A stretch of 64,000 bases of DNA, taken from assembly GCA_024640085.1 (NCBI GenBank), contig JAHEFR010000071.1:1-64000 (forward strand). Direction: 5' to 3'. The notes under the pieces are model-generated. The model saw only the letters and a list, made by a program, of their open reading frames with translations, was not told the origin of the DNA and made no database searches. Below are positions 31,734 to 41,574 of the stretch, one piece after another (the stretch's first letter is position 1; each line of letters starts with the position of its first letter). The DNA comes from Gammaproteobacteria bacterium (GTDB lineage: Bacteria; Pseudomonadota; Gammaproteobacteria; Steroidobacterales; XN24). The position numbers and the translations under genes are program-made.

Positions 31734-33614
31734 ATGCCATCTCGCGCGGGTACAACAGCGGGACGCCCTGCCGGGGTTCCGACGACACGGATCGTCGCTG
31801 CCGTCCTGATCCTGTCGGGACTGACCCTGTCACCCGGGATCTGCCCCGCCATGGACTTCCGCGCCGGCCCCGTAGACGGCTTGCTGGACCTCACGCTTTC
31901 CTACGGGGTCCTCATTCGAACCCAGAATCGTGACGACGATTTCATCGCCATCGCCAACGGCGGCAACGCGCCGACCGCCAACCTGGACGACGGCGATCTC
32001 AATTACGGCACCGGCGTGGTCTCCAACATGGTGTCCACGACCTCGGAACTGGAACTGTCCTGGGAAAACTGGGGTCTGTTTACCCGCGCGGTCGCGTTCT
32101 ACGACTGGGAGCAGAAGAAGGGGCATCAACCCCACCGCGAGTTCGACAGCAAGACCCTGAAGGCCATCGGCTCCGATGCGGAGATGCGCGACTACTTCGT
32201 CTCGACACAGTTCACCTGGGCAAATATCCCGATCCAGGTGAGGGTCGGCGATCAGGTCATCAATTGGGGCGAGACCAACTTCGTGCGCGACGGCGTCGAC
32301 GTCATCAATCCGTTCGATCTGGTGGCGGCATTCCAGCCGGCCCGTGACGCGAGGGACACTCGCACGCCGCAGGGGATGGCCTGGGCGGTGGCCAATCTCA
32401 CCGAGACGTTCGCCCTCGAAGGATATTACCAGTACGACTGGGAGGGACTGCGACTGCCGCCTGCGGGTAGCTTCTTCTCGACCAACGATCTGATCGGCGA
32501 AGGCAGCCTAAACTTCGCCACGGTAGGACGCGGCCAGTTCTCCGATCTCGGCACGGACCTCGACGCCTATTACGAACTGCCCCAGGGCACCCTGGGCTTC
32601 GACGAGACTTACTTCCAGTACCCGGAACGGTACAGGGACTACCCGTCGGACCACGGTCAGTACGGCGTGGCCCTTCAGGCGATCACCCGGGGTAACAACG
32701 CGCTCAAGATCGGACTGCATTTCATCCGTTACAACAGCAGGCTGCCCCTCGTGGGCAGCCTGACCGCGAGCCAGTCCGCCATCGACGCCACGTCTCAGGC
32801 GGACGTCGATGCCGTCGCAGCCGGGTTGGTTCCCGACTATCTGGAGACGGGCCTGACCCCGGAGGAAGCAGAGGCCGCCTCGATGGAGACAGCCAGCCAG
32901 CTCGTCCTCAACCGGTACGTGAACCAGGCCGGCTACTTCACCGAGTACCCCGAAGACATCAAGATGATCGGCATCACCTTCAATACCGCGACACTTCGAA
33001 CCGGCACCCTGGTCGCCGCCGAGTTTTCCCACCACTTCAATTATCCTTTTCAGATTGCATTAAACGAGATCTTCGACGCGTCACTGTCACCCGTGGAATT
33101 CGACGACAGCTACAAGGACAACACACTCGGCGTATACGGCGCCGACCAGAAGGTCAATGGGTACACACGGCTCGACCGGACCCAGGGGTCGGCATCGGCG
33201 ACCCAGTTCTTCGGGCGGCGGCTCGGGGCGAGTCAGACCACTCTGGGCGTGGACGCCGCCTTCGTGTACATCCACGACATGCCGGGGGCCGGCGATCCGC
33301 CGTTACAGGCCCCCGGTGGCGGCAATCAGACGTCCTGGGGTTATCGGCTTTCTGGCCAACTCCAGTACAACAGCGTGTTCGGCGGCGTAAACCTGTTTCC
33401 GCGTGTGCTGTTTGCTCATGACGTCAAGGGGTATACGCCCGGGCCGCTGAGTACTTTTGTCGAGGACCGTAAGGTCGTCAGCGTCGGTCTCAGGGCGGAG
33501 TACATCAACCGGTGGATCGGTGACATCAGCTACGCGGTTTTCTTCGACGGTGAACCGAGCAATCCGCTGGTGGACAGGGACTACATCCGCCTGCAGGTGA
33601 GCTACGGATTCTGA
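31734..33614 (+). CDS. DUF1302 family outer-membrane protein
   Basis: The 626-residue protein has an N-terminal signal peptide (to about residue 40, ending ICPAMD). It then has alternating polar and aromatic strands ending in QVSYGF, with a terminal Phe as in outer-membrane barrels. Motifs typical of DUF1302 include RVGDQVINWGETNF and the DVINPFD segment. The family is usually paired with DUF1329, as here two bases downstream, and is linked to outer-membrane or surface functions, often near RND-type exporters or lipid-related genes. The exact role is not known. The long N-terminus before the hydrophobic core may mean a start further downstream. Confidence 0.88.
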   Translation: MPSRAGTTAGRPAGVPTTRIVAAVLILSGLTLSPGICPAMDFRAGPVDGLLDLTLSYGVLIRTQNRDDDFIAIANGGNAPTANLDDGDLNYGTGVVSNMVSTTSELELSWENWGLFTRAVAFYDWEQKKGHQPHREFDSKTLKAIGSDAEMRDYFVSTQFTWANIPIQVRVGDQVINWGETNFVRDGVDVINPFDLVAAFQPARDARDTRTPQGMAWAVANLTETFALEGYYQYDWEGLRLPPAGSFFSTNDLIGEGSLNFATVGRGQFSDLGTDLDAYYELPQGTLGFDETYFQYPERYRDYPSDHGQYGVALQAITRGNNALKIGLHFIRYNSRLPLVGSLTASQSAIDATSQADVDAVAAGLVPDYLETGLTPEEAEAASMETASQLVLNRYVNQAGYFTEYPEDIKMIGITFNTATLRTGTLVAAEFSHHFNYPFQIALNEIFDASLSPVEFDDSYKDNTLGVYGADQKVNGYTRLDRTQGSASATQFFGRRLGASQTTLGVDAAFVYIHDMPGAGDPPLQAPGGGNQTSWGYRLSGQLQYNSVFGGVNLFPRVLFAHDVKGYTPGPLSTFVEDRKVVSVGLRAEYINRWIGDISYAVFFDGEPSNPLVDRDYIRLQVSYGF

Positions 33615-33616
33615 AC

Positions 33617-35008
33617 ATGCCAATGACATCTCGCATGAGGGGCCCTCGCGCCATGTTCCTCGCCCTGTCGATGCTGTGGATGCTGTGGGCGGCGATCGCC
33701 AGCGCGGAGCCCCCGCGCGCGACCCCTGCCGAACTGGGCGGCCCTGATTTCACGTTCCTGGGCGCCGAACGCGGCGGCAATGCGGATGGGACGATCCCGG
33801 CCTGGGACGGGGGCATCACTTCTCCTCCCGACGACTACGATCCCCTCAGGCACGAGACGGACCCCTTCCCTGACGATCCGGTGTTATACACCGTGACGGC
33901 GCAGAACATCGACGACTACGCCACCCACCTCAGCGACGGCCAGCAGGCTCTGCTCCGGAAGTATCCGGAATCGTGGCGGATGAACGTCTACCGCAGCCGC
34001 CGATCCGCCTCCTATCCGGACTGGGTGTACGAGGCCGTGGTCGAAAACGCGACTCAAGCCGAACTAAAAACGGAGGGGGCCGGTGGCGTCCGCGGAGCGA
34101 GGGTCAGCTCACCATTCCCGATCCCCCGGAACGGGGTCGAGGTCGTCTGGAACCATGATCTTCGATGGCGCGGCCTCAGGCTCAAGCGCTCTACCGGCAA
34201 GGCCGCCGTCACCCGCAAGGGGCGTTACACGGTGGTTCTGTCGGACCTGGACATCGGTTTCCCGTACGGCGTGCGCGAGTCGACGCCGTTTACCCGCAAG
34301 TATCCAAACATCATGGTGGTGTACCGATCGCGGACCATCGAGCCTTCATTCGTGGCAGGCGACGGCGGGCTGATCATCGAACCCATCGACCAGACCAATA
34401 GCCCGAGAAAATCGTGGATATACACGCGGGCGCTTAAACGCGTCGTCCGGACTCCGACCTTCGGCTACGGGATGCCAGGTAACGACACCGACGGACTGCG
34501 GACAGTGGACGAGTTCGAGCTCTACAACGGCTCGCCGCACATGTTCGAGTGGACCCTGCTGGGCAAGAAGGAACTGCTGATCCCCTACAACTCGTACCGT
34601 ATCCACAGTTCGGATCTCGGCTACGATGACATCCTCCAGCATCACCATGTCAACCCGGAACTGGCACGCTTCGAACTGCACCGGGTATGGGTCGTCGAAG
34701 GGCGCCTGAAGGAAGGGATGCGCCACGTATACTCGCGCCGGGTGTTCTACGTTGACGAAGACAGCTGGCAGGTCTCCGTCAGCGACAGTTACGACCTCCA
34801 GGGCGGGCTCTGGCGGACGGCCATGGCCTTTGGCCTGAACTATTACACCGTCCCGGTGCATCTCAGCACCCTGGAGGTCTTCCAGGACCTGATCCAGAAT
34901 CGCTATTACGTGGACGGTCTGGATAATCGGCGCGCGCCCTATGAGTTCCTCGACAAGGCCGACCCCAGGGAATTCAGCCCCAACGCCCTGCCCTATTACG
35001 TCAAGTAG
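33617..35008 (+). CDS. DUF1329 family exported protein
   Basis: The 463-residue protein has a signal peptide with a hydrophobic core LALSMLWMLWAAIASA and starts two bases after the DUF1302 stop. Typical family stretches are NADGTIPAWDGGI, near residue 60, and SWRMNVYRSRRSASYPDWVYEA. DUF1329 proteins have a LolA/LolB-like fold and are thought to act in the periplasm with the DUF1302 partner. A likely operon, 31734-35008, contains only these two genes. Nothing in the sequence shows the cargo. Confidence 0.88.
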   Translation: MPMTSRMRGPRAMFLALSMLWMLWAAIASAEPPRATPAELGGPDFTFLGAERGGNADGTIPAWDGGITSPPDDYDPLRHETDPFPDDPVLYTVTAQNIDDYATHLSDGQQALLRKYPESWRMNVYRSRRSASYPDWVYEAVVENATQAELKTEGAGGVRGARVSSPFPIPRNGVEVVWNHDLRWRGLRLKRSTGKAAVTRKGRYTVVLSDLDIGFPYGVRESTPFTRKYPNIMVVYRSRTIEPSFVAGDGGLIIEPIDQTNSPRKSWIYTRALKRVVRTPTFGYGMPGNDTDGLRTVDEFELYNGSPHMFEWTLLGKKELLIPYNSYRIHSSDLGYDDILQHHHVNPELARFELHRVWVVEGRLKEGMRHVYSRRVFYVDEDSWQVSVSDSYDLQGGLWRTAMAFGLNYYTVPVHLSTLEVFQDLIQNRYYVDGLDNRRAPYEFLDKADPREFSPNALPYYVK

Positions 35009-35144
35009 CCCGGCGCAACGCTGCGGCCATCACTGTAATCTCTCTGTAAGCCTCTCGTTAGGGGCCCGTTAGGGTCCCAGCCCGATGCTGTCTTCCGTGC
35101 CGACAGGGACTATCCCGATTCGGCAGGACACGGAGGAGAGACAA

Positions 35145-35390
35145 ATGATAATTCGTTCCTACCTGAGGACTGTCGCCCTGGCGATCGTGCTGGTTCTGGC
35201 GGCGGTCACCGCCCGCCCGGCATCCGCCGACACCAGGGTCGAGGCTGATATCTTCGGCGACAGCCTCTCCGACGGCGGCAACGTCTATGGCCTCAGCGAC
35301 GAAGTGGCGGGCTTCCTTGCGGCCCACCCCCAGGGCGCACCGGACCGCGCCGCCGCTGTGGTGCGGGGTGTGTGCTACCGGACACGTTGA
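35145..35390 (+). pseudogene. Truncated GDSL-type esterase gene remnant
   Basis: The ATG at 35145 has a strong ribosome binding site (GGAGGAGAG). It is followed by a signal peptide ending ARPASAD and then IFGDSLSDGGNVYGLSD, the GDSL block with the catalytic Ser. The expected downstream blocks (Gly, Asn and the Asp-His pair) are missing. The frame ends at 35390 after 81 codons, and no other frame to 35518 restores it. It is probably the 5' remnant of a secreted esterase or autotransporter passenger. The 35391-35518 spacer shows nothing else. Confidence 0.65.
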
Positions 35391-35518
35391 GAAGGCGCTA
35401 CCACCAGCGCGGGACGCCTGTCGCGTGAGCGAGGGCCGAGCAGGGACGCCCGGCTCGATTCCGTTTCCGGGTCAGCAGGTGCCACGGCAACGCGATCGAC
35501 GCCGGCAGCACCGGGCGA

Positions 35519-38122
35519 TCAGATCAGGACTTCCTCCGCCGGTTCCCTCAGGTTATAGCGGGAACTCATGGCGTGACCGTATGCGCCGGCGTTGGCGATG
35601 AGCAGTACGTCGCCCTCCCGGGTCTCGGGCAACAGGCGGTCCCGGCCCAACCGGTCGCCAGACTCGCAGATCGGCCCGACGACCGTCACCAGTTCCCGCC
35701 CGGGTTCGCCAAGCCGACTAAGGTTGACGATGCGATGATAGGCGCCGTAGAGGGCCGGCCTGATCAACGAATTCATGCCGGTGGCAATGCCGACGAAGCG
35801 GGCGCCCGACTTCCTCTTGGTCTGGGTGACCCGGGCCAGCAGCACCCCGGCCTCGGACACCAGGAAGCGGCCGGGTTCGAGCCAGAACCGGTAGTCCGGC
35901 AGGGCTGACCGCACCTCGCCCAGGGCCCGGTCAAGGGCCGCCAGGTCGAGCGGCGCGTCGCCCTCCCGCTCCGGCACGCCGAGGCCACCGCCCAGGTCGA
36001 GGAAGCGGACGTCCGGCAGCATTGCTGCCGCCTCCGTCAGGCCCAGGGCCACCCGCTGCCAGTGCAGCGCGTCCCGGATGCCGCTGCCTCCGTGCACGTG
36101 CAGACCGACGACCCGTGCTCCGATGCGGTCCACTCCGGTCTTCAGGCTTCGCATGTCTTCGACGCCGATGCCGAATTTCGACTGGACCCCGGCGGTGTGC
36201 ACGTGCTGGTGGTGGCCGCTGCCCTCCCCCAGGTCGAGACGGACGAATATCTCTCCCCCCTCGAATACCTCGGGCCAGGCTTCGAGGGGGAACATATTGT
36301 CGACGGTGACCCTGACCCCCGCCTCAAAGGCGTCGGCATATTCTCCCCGTCCGGCGAAGTTGGGAGTGAACAGGACCCCGGACCGGTCGATATCCGGGAA
36401 CAGTTCCAGTACGCGAGCCAGTTCCCCGGGGGAGACGCACTCCATGCCGAGCCCGGCCTGGCTGAATGTCTGCAAGACGCCAGGATGGGGATTGGCCTTG
36501 ATGGCATAGAAGACGCGGTCGATGGATGTCAGTCCGTCGAGGGTGGCGGTGGCCGCCTCCAGGGTCTCGCGATCATAGACGTAGGCGGCGGACCGCCCTT
36601 CCATCAGTGCCAGCAGTTCGTTCCGCTTCCTCTCCCACCATGGGATTTTTCTCCCGGCGGCGGCCGACGCGGCCGAAGTCAGCTGCTCCCAGGTCGGGCC
36701 GAACTGGGCGTCCGCCTCCTCGCCCCCGACGATGAGCCCATGGAGCGCCCGGACCAGCCTGTCCGCCTGGTCTTCCTCGATGACGACGGTGAAATTCAGA
36801 TCGCTGGCAGCCTGACTGACCAGGTAGATCTCGTGCTCCTCGAACGCCTCCAGTGCCGGCGCAAGCCGATGCAGGTTGGCCCGCATCTTTGATCCCACCA
36901 AGCTGACAGCCGCGCACGGCCGCAGGATGCGGACCCGGCAGTGAGATTCCAGCCGACGGCAAAGGTCCTCGACGACCAGGTCGTCCAGGGCGGGCCCGGT
37001 TTCGTCGAGCGTAACAGTGACCACCGATTCCGAAGTGGACACCAGGTCGATTGACAGCCCGAGCTGGGCGAAGACCCCGAACACGTCGGCGAGGAACCCG
37101 GCTTCCTGCCACATCCCCAGGGATTCCATAGAGACCAGTGTCAGGCCGCGGCGTGCCGAGACGGCCTTGATCCGCGGCCCGTCCGCGCTTCCCCCGGCCT
37201 GGATCACGGTGCCTTCCATGTCCGGACGGGCGGTATCGAATATTTGCACCGGGACGCCTGCCCGACGAGCGATGGGCAAACACCTGGGATGCAGCACCTT
37301 GCCGCCGGTGGCGGCGATCTCCTGGGCCTCCGCGAAGCTCAGTTTTCTGATGAGCCGGGCGGAGGGGATGATCCGGGGGTTGGCGCTGAACATCCCGGGC
37401 ACGTCGGTCCAGATTTCCAACCTGCGAGCGCCGAGGCGGGCGGCGAAATAGGCCGCAGACGTATCGGAACCGCCCCGTCCCAGAAGAACCGTCCGACCCT
37501 TATCGTCCGAGGCGATGAATCCCTGGGTCACGACGACTCCGTCGTGGGCCGACCACAGCTCGGCCAGGCTGTCGTCGTAGTCGCTATCACAGACTGCCGA
37601 CAGGAAACCCCGGGGATCGTGGGCCGAGTGCACCCGGGTACTGCGGAGGACGTCGCGTGCATCGACGGCCAGGACACGGAATCCCTGCCCGGACAGCCAG
37701 GCGGCGACGATGGCGGAGGCCATCAGCTCGCCGAGAGCCATGAGCCTGGCCTCCAGGGGCGCGCTGGTCTCCCCGGTAAGCCCGATGCCGGCTGCCAGAC
37801 GCCGCATCTCCTCCAGCAGTTCCGTCAGCCGCGTCGGGGTCTCGAGGTCCAGGTCGGAAACCAGCCGCGCATGCCGCTCCTCGATCTCTTTCAGCAGGCG
37901 CTCCCGGGTCTCCGGTGCCGGCAGGCGGGCGAGGGTCTCCAGCCGGTCGGACACGCCGGCCAGGGCCGAATGCACCAGCACAGGCCTGAATCCATCGCGC
38001 TGGCGCTTTCTGAGGACGTCCGCGATCCCCGGCCAGTTGGCAGCGCTGGCCACGCTCGTGCCGCCGTACTTGAGAACAACCCAGTCAGCCCCGCTGGACT
38101 TCTCTGCCTTTCCTGCCATCAC
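35519..38122 (-). CDS. lysAC: Bifunctional aspartate kinase/diaminopimelate decarboxylase
   Basis: The 867-residue fusion joins the first and last enzymes of lysine biosynthesis. Residues 14-310 are aspartokinase (KYGGTSV at 18-24, GRGGSDTSA at 215-223), followed by two ACT domains for feedback control at about 325-460. Residues about 490-867 are diaminopimelate decarboxylase: the PLP lysine lies in FYAIKANPHP (Lys543), with HVHGGSG at 675-681, EPGR at 749 and the active-site CESGD at 819-823. Such fusions are known from Xanthomonadales and relatives. The ATG at 38122 is the first of two adjacent Met codons. The rimO gene lies 108 bases upstream on the same strand. Confidence 0.95.
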   Translation of the reverse strand: MMAGKAEKSSGADWVVLKYGGTSVASAANWPGIADVLRKRQRDGFRPVLVHSALAGVSDRLETLARLPAPETRERLLKEIEERHARLVSDLDLETPTRLTELLEEMRRLAAGIGLTGETSAPLEARLMALGELMASAIVAAWLSGQGFRVLAVDARDVLRSTRVHSAHDPRGFLSAVCDSDYDDSLAELWSAHDGVVVTQGFIASDDKGRTVLLGRGGSDTSAAYFAARLGARRLEIWTDVPGMFSANPRIIPSARLIRKLSFAEAQEIAATGGKVLHPRCLPIARRAGVPVQIFDTARPDMEGTVIQAGGSADGPRIKAVSARRGLTLVSMESLGMWQEAGFLADVFGVFAQLGLSIDLVSTSESVVTVTLDETGPALDDLVVEDLCRRLESHCRVRILRPCAAVSLVGSKMRANLHRLAPALEAFEEHEIYLVSQAASDLNFTVVIEEDQADRLVRALHGLIVGGEEADAQFGPTWEQLTSAASAAAGRKIPWWERKRNELLALMEGRSAAYVYDRETLEAATATLDGLTSIDRVFYAIKANPHPGVLQTFSQAGLGMECVSPGELARVLELFPDIDRSGVLFTPNFAGRGEYADAFEAGVRVTVDNMFPLEAWPEVFEGGEIFVRLDLGEGSGHHQHVHTAGVQSKFGIGVEDMRSLKTGVDRIGARVVGLHVHGGSGIRDALHWQRVALGLTEAAAMLPDVRFLDLGGGLGVPEREGDAPLDLAALDRALGEVRSALPDYRFWLEPGRFLVSEAGVLLARVTQTKRKSGARFVGIATGMNSLIRPALYGAYHRIVNLSRLGEPGRELVTVVGPICESGDRLGRDRLLPETREGDVLLIANAGAYGHAMSSRYNLREPAEEVLI

Positions 38123-38230
38123 ATCCCCGGTTGCGATCTGCCCGGGCCGATCCCCGGACGTTCCATTCTGCGACCATCCGATCCGCTCCGAAACCGGCGG
38201 CGATCCTTCCGGGGATCCGCGCCTGCCCGC

Positions 38231-39577
38231 TCAGAGCGGGTTCGAGTCCGGACCGGCCGGGACCGCCAGGAGATCGTAGGTGTCCGCGCCCGTGATCTCG
38301 ACCTCCGCGAACATACCCTGTCCGAGTCCGTGGCCGCCCTCGACAATGACCCGGCCGTCAATCTCCGGCGCATCCCCCGGTCCCCGCGCCATGGCCGCCC
38401 CGCTGTCGCGGTCGATCTCGTCCACCAGCACCGTCATCCTGCGGCCGATCTTTTCGGCCAGACGCTCTTCGCTGATGCGGGCGGCCACCTGCATGAAACG
38501 CTGCCAGCGGTCCTCCTTCACATCCTCGTCCACCGGGTCGTCCAGGGCATTGGCGGCGGCCCCTTCCACGGGCGAGTATTTGAAGCAGCCCACCCGGTCC
38601 AGTTGCGCCTCGGCCAGCCAGTCGAGAAGTTCCTCGAACTCCGCGTCTGTCTCCCCGGGGAACCCTACGATGAAGGTACTGCGCAGGGTCAGCTCGGGAC
38701 AGGTGTGCCGCCAGCTGCTTATCCTGGCCAGCGTGTCCTGGGCGTGGGCCGGACGCCGCATGAGCCTGAGGATGCGGGCGTTGGCGTGCTGGAACGGGAT
38801 ATCCAGGTAAGGCAGCACCTTGCCCTCGGCCATCAGCGGTATAACCTTGTCCACGTGGGGATAGGGGTAGACGTAGTGCAGTCGGACCCAGGCCCCGAGT
38901 TCGCCGAGTGCCTCGCACAGAGCCTGGAAGCGGGTCTCCATCCGCCTGCCATGCCATTCGTCTTCGCGGTACCGGAGATCCGATCCGTATGCGCTGGTGT
39001 CCTGGGAGATGACCAGCAATTCACGCACCCCGGCGGCCACCAGACGCTCGGCCTCCCGCATGACGTCGCCGATTGGGCGGCTGGCCAGTCGACCCCGGAG
39101 GCCCGGGATGATGCAGAAGGTACATCGGTTGTTACAGCCTTCGGAGATCTTCAGGTAGGCGTAATGCCTTGGCGTCAGCTTCACGCCCTGGGGCGGCAGC
39201 AGGTCCAGGAAGGGATCGTGGGGCGGTGGCAGATGCTGATGGATGGCGGACATCACCGCCTCGTAGTTGTGGGGCCCCGTAACAGACAGCACGCGCGGAT
39301 GTGCATCGGTCACCGTGGTCGGGCGTGCGCCCAGACAGCCGGTCACGACCACCCGGCCATTCCGGTCCATGGCCTCACCGATGGCGGCGAGCGACTCGTC
39401 AACGGCCTCGTCGATGAACCCGCAGGTATTCACGACCACCAGATCGGCGCCCTCGTATTCAGCCACCGTCTCGTAACCCTCGGCCCTGAGCTGGGTCAGG
39501 ATCCGCTCAGAATCCACCAGCGCCTTGGGACAGCCAAGGCTGACGAAACCGATCCTGCCTGTACGATTCGTAGTCAA
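38231..39577 (-). CDS. rimO: Ribosomal protein S12 methylthiotransferase RimO
   Basis: The 448-residue protein carries the three domains of methylthiotransferases. The UPF0004 domain has cysteines in [22 protein letters not shown] and TGCLGARP. The radical SAM domain has [17 protein letters not shown], holding the CxxxCxxC cluster site. A C-terminal TRAM domain follows. It adds a methylthio group to Asp89 of S12. The length is usual for the family. The gene is divergent from thiS across 261 bases. Confidence 0.96.
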   Translation of the reverse strand: MTTNRTGRIGFVSLGCPKALVDSERILTQLRAEGYETVAEYEGADLVVVNTCGFIDEAVDESLAAIGEAMDRNGRVVVTGCLGARPTTVTDAHPRVLSVTGPHNYEAVMSAIHQHLPPPHDPFLDLLPPQGVKLTPRHYAYLKISEGCNNRCTFCIIPGLRGRLASRPIGDVMREAERLVAAGVRELLVISQDTSAYGSDLRYREDEWHGRRMETRFQALCEALGELGAWVRLHYVYPYPHVDKVIPLMAEGKVLPYLDIPFQHANARILRLMRRPAHAQDTLARISSWRHTCPELTLRSTFIVGFPGETDAEFEELLDWLAEAQLDRVGCFKYSPVEGAAANALDDPVDEDVKEDRWQRFMQVAARISEERLAEKIGRRMTVLVDEIDRDSGAAMARGPGDAPEIDGRVIVEGGHGLGQGMFAEVEITGADTYDLLAVPAGPDSNPL

Positions 39578-39838
39578 ACCCGGTACCTCAGGAGAGGGGC
39601 GCCTATGCTAAAGCATCCTGGAAAACGGCGGAATTCTATGTCGCTGCAGTACCCGAGAAACAGTCAGGAGCGGATACCCCAACGTCGAAACCCATCGCCT
39701 GCCTCCGACTCGTCCGTACCGACCCATTTGCCCCGCCTGATTTGTCGTCTGGGCCCCATGCGCTGGCCGGCTGGCGGCCAGCTCGGCCGCATTACGCGGC
39801 GGTGTAGAATAAGCAGTCCGCCCACGGACACATGCTGA

Positions 39839-40039
39839 ATGAACATCACCCTGAACGGAGACAGCCGGCGAGTCCCCCAGGGGACCACGGCAACAGACCT
39901 GGTCAACAAGCTCGGCCTGGCCGGTCGCCGGTTTGCCCTGGAGGTGAACGGAGAGATCGTGCCCAAGAGCGAGCATGACAGTTTCGAGTTCCGCAGTGGT
40001 GACGAAGTGGAGATCGTCCACGCCGTCGGTGGTGGCTGA
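39839..40039 (+). CDS. thiS: Sulfur carrier protein ThiS
   Basis: The 66-residue product has a ubiquitin-like fold start ([10 protein letters not shown]) and ends VGGG, the C-terminal glycines that become a thiocarboxylate. It delivers sulfur to ThiG for the thiazole part of thiamine. The ATG is followed immediately by the conserved beginning. No TPP riboswitch is visible in the 261-base gap upstream, where I see no CTGAGA-type core. thiG starts 26 bases downstream, in the same direction. Confidence 0.93.
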   Translation: MNITLNGDSRRVPQGTTATDLVNKLGLAGRRFALEVNGEIVPKSEHDSFEFRSGDEVEIVHAVGGG

Positions 40040-40064
40040 CGGCACCGATGGAGAGAGTCTGAAC

Positions 40065-40874
40065 ATGGCGACGCCTGCTGAACATACCCGTGCCGCGGAG
40101 GATACATTCCGGATCGGCCACCGCGAATTCCGCTCCCGATTGCTGGTTGGCACCGGCAAATACCGGGACTTCGATCAGACTCGGGCCGCAATCGAGGCCA
40201 GCGGCGCAGAGATCGTCACGGTGGCGATCCGGCGGACCAACATCGGACAGGACCCGGGGGAACCAAATCTGCTGGATTTCCTGTCTCCGGACCGGTACAC
40301 GATCCTGCCGAATACGGCGGGCTGCTACACCACCACGGACGCGGTCCGCACCTGCCGCCTGGCGAGGGAACTGCTGGATGGCCATAACCTGATGAAACTC
40401 GAGGTCCTCGGCGACGAGAAGACCCTGTTTCCGGACGTGACCGCCACCCTCGAGGCCGCCGAAACCCTGGTGGCCGACGGATTCGAGGTCATGGTGTACA
40501 CCAACGACGATCCGATCATGGCCCGCCGGCTGGAGGAGATCGGCTGTGTATCCGTCATGCCGCTGGCCGCGCCTATCGGCTCAGGGCTGGGGATACGCAA
40601 CCCTTACAACATCCTCACCATCGTGGAAAATGCCACGGTCCCGATCCTGGTGGACGCGGGGGTCGGCACTGCCTCTGACGCGGCGGTCGCGATGGAACTC
40701 GGTTGCGACGGCGTCCTAATGAATACCGCCATAGCCGGAGCCAGGGAGCCGGTGCTGATGGCCTCGGCCATGCGCAAGGCCGTCGAGGCCGGGCGGGAGG
40801 CCTTCCTGGCCGGCCGGATCCCCCGGAAACGCTTCGCCTCCGCTTCATCGCCGCTGGACGGGACCTTCTTCTGA
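40065..40874 (+). CDS. thiG: Thiazole synthase ThiG
   Basis: The 269-residue product has the Schiff-base lysine in [16 protein letters not shown] and the family signatures [27 protein letters not shown] and [20 protein letters not shown]. It condenses deoxyxylulose phosphate, the thiocarboxylate of ThiS and dehydroglycine to the thiazole. I chose the ATG at 40065, with GGAGAGAG upstream. A longer frame start at 39975 lies inside thiS and is a shadow. trmB follows 6 bases after the stop. Confidence 0.96.
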   Translation: MATPAEHTRAAEDTFRIGHREFRSRLLVGTGKYRDFDQTRAAIEASGAEIVTVAIRRTNIGQDPGEPNLLDFLSPDRYTILPNTAGCYTTTDAVRTCRLARELLDGHNLMKLEVLGDEKTLFPDVTATLEAAETLVADGFEVMVYTNDDPIMARRLEEIGCVSVMPLAAPIGSGLGIRNPYNILTIVENATVPILVDAGVGTASDAAVAMELGCDGVLMNTAIAGAREPVLMASAMRKAVEAGREAFLAGRIPRKRFASASSPLDGTFF

Positions 40875-40880
40875 CGGGCC

Positions 40881-41567
40881 ATGCAGCCGCGTCGCCGCCA
40901 GGTCCGGAGCTTCGTGCGGCGGGCCGGCCGCACCACGGCGGCCCAGTCCAGAGCCCTCCACGATCTCTGGCCGGTCTACGGTATCGAGCCGCCCGGTCGC
41001 CCTCTGGATCTTGACGTCCTGTTCGGACGGAGCGCGCCCCGCGTCTGCGAAGTCGGATTTGGCAACGGCGAGGCGCTGGCAACCCTGGCCCACGCGCGGC
41101 GGGACGTGGATTTCCTTGGCATCGAGGTGCACGAACCCGGCATCGGCCACCTGCTGCTGGCCATCGAGAAGACCGACCTGTCCAACATCCGTATCGCGCG
41201 GCAGGACGCCGTCGAGGTGATCGCGGAATGGCTACCCGCCGCCTCCCTCGACCGGCTGCATCTGTACTTCCCCGACCCCTGGCCCAAGAAGCGCCATCAC
41301 AAGCGCCGGATCGTGCAGCCGGCGTTCCTCGACCTGGTGGCGCGAGCGCTGAAGCCCGGTGGGATCCTCCATATGGCGACGGACTGGGGCCCGTACGCGG
41401 AACGGATGCTTGAGGTGGCCGGCGGATCGGCCGCCTTCCGCAACGTGGCCGGTCCCGGGGCGTATGCCCCGCGTCCTCCCGAGCGCCCTGAGACAAGGTT
41501 CGAGCGGCGAGGCCGGCGCCTGGGCCACGAGGTCAGGGACCTGTTGTTCCAACGTCTCCCGTGCTAG
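40881..41567 (+). CDS. trmB: tRNA (guanine-N7-)-methyltransferase TrmB
   Basis: The 228-residue protein has the SAM motif VCEVGFGNGEALATLA and the family-specific DRLHLYFPDPWPKKRHHKRR, and ends with the TRFERRGRRLGHEVRDL segment. It methylates G46 of tRNA. It is the last gene of the thiS-thiG-trmB unit, 6 bases after thiG, and is convergent with the MarC-family gene 7 bases on. Confidence 0.95.
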   Translation: MQPRRRQVRSFVRRAGRTTAAQSRALHDLWPVYGIEPPGRPLDLDVLFGRSAPRVCEVGFGNGEALATLAHARRDVDFLGIEVHEPGIGHLLLAIEKTDLSNIRIARQDAVEVIAEWLPAASLDRLHLYFPDPWPKKRHHKRRIVQPAFLDLVARALKPGGILHMATDWGPYAERMLEVAGGSAAFRNVAGPGAYAPRPPERPETRFERRGRRLGHEVRDLLFQRLPC

Positions 41568-41574
41568 GCCGGGT

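Noticed and set aside
37244-39838. An 864-codon plus-strand reading frame opposite lysAC and rimO
   Set aside because: Antisense to two well-supported genes; its length reflects the high GC content, and its translation has no recognisable domain.
39578-39838. TPP riboswitch upstream of thiS
   Set aside because: No CTGAGA-type conserved core or matching stems were found in the spacer.
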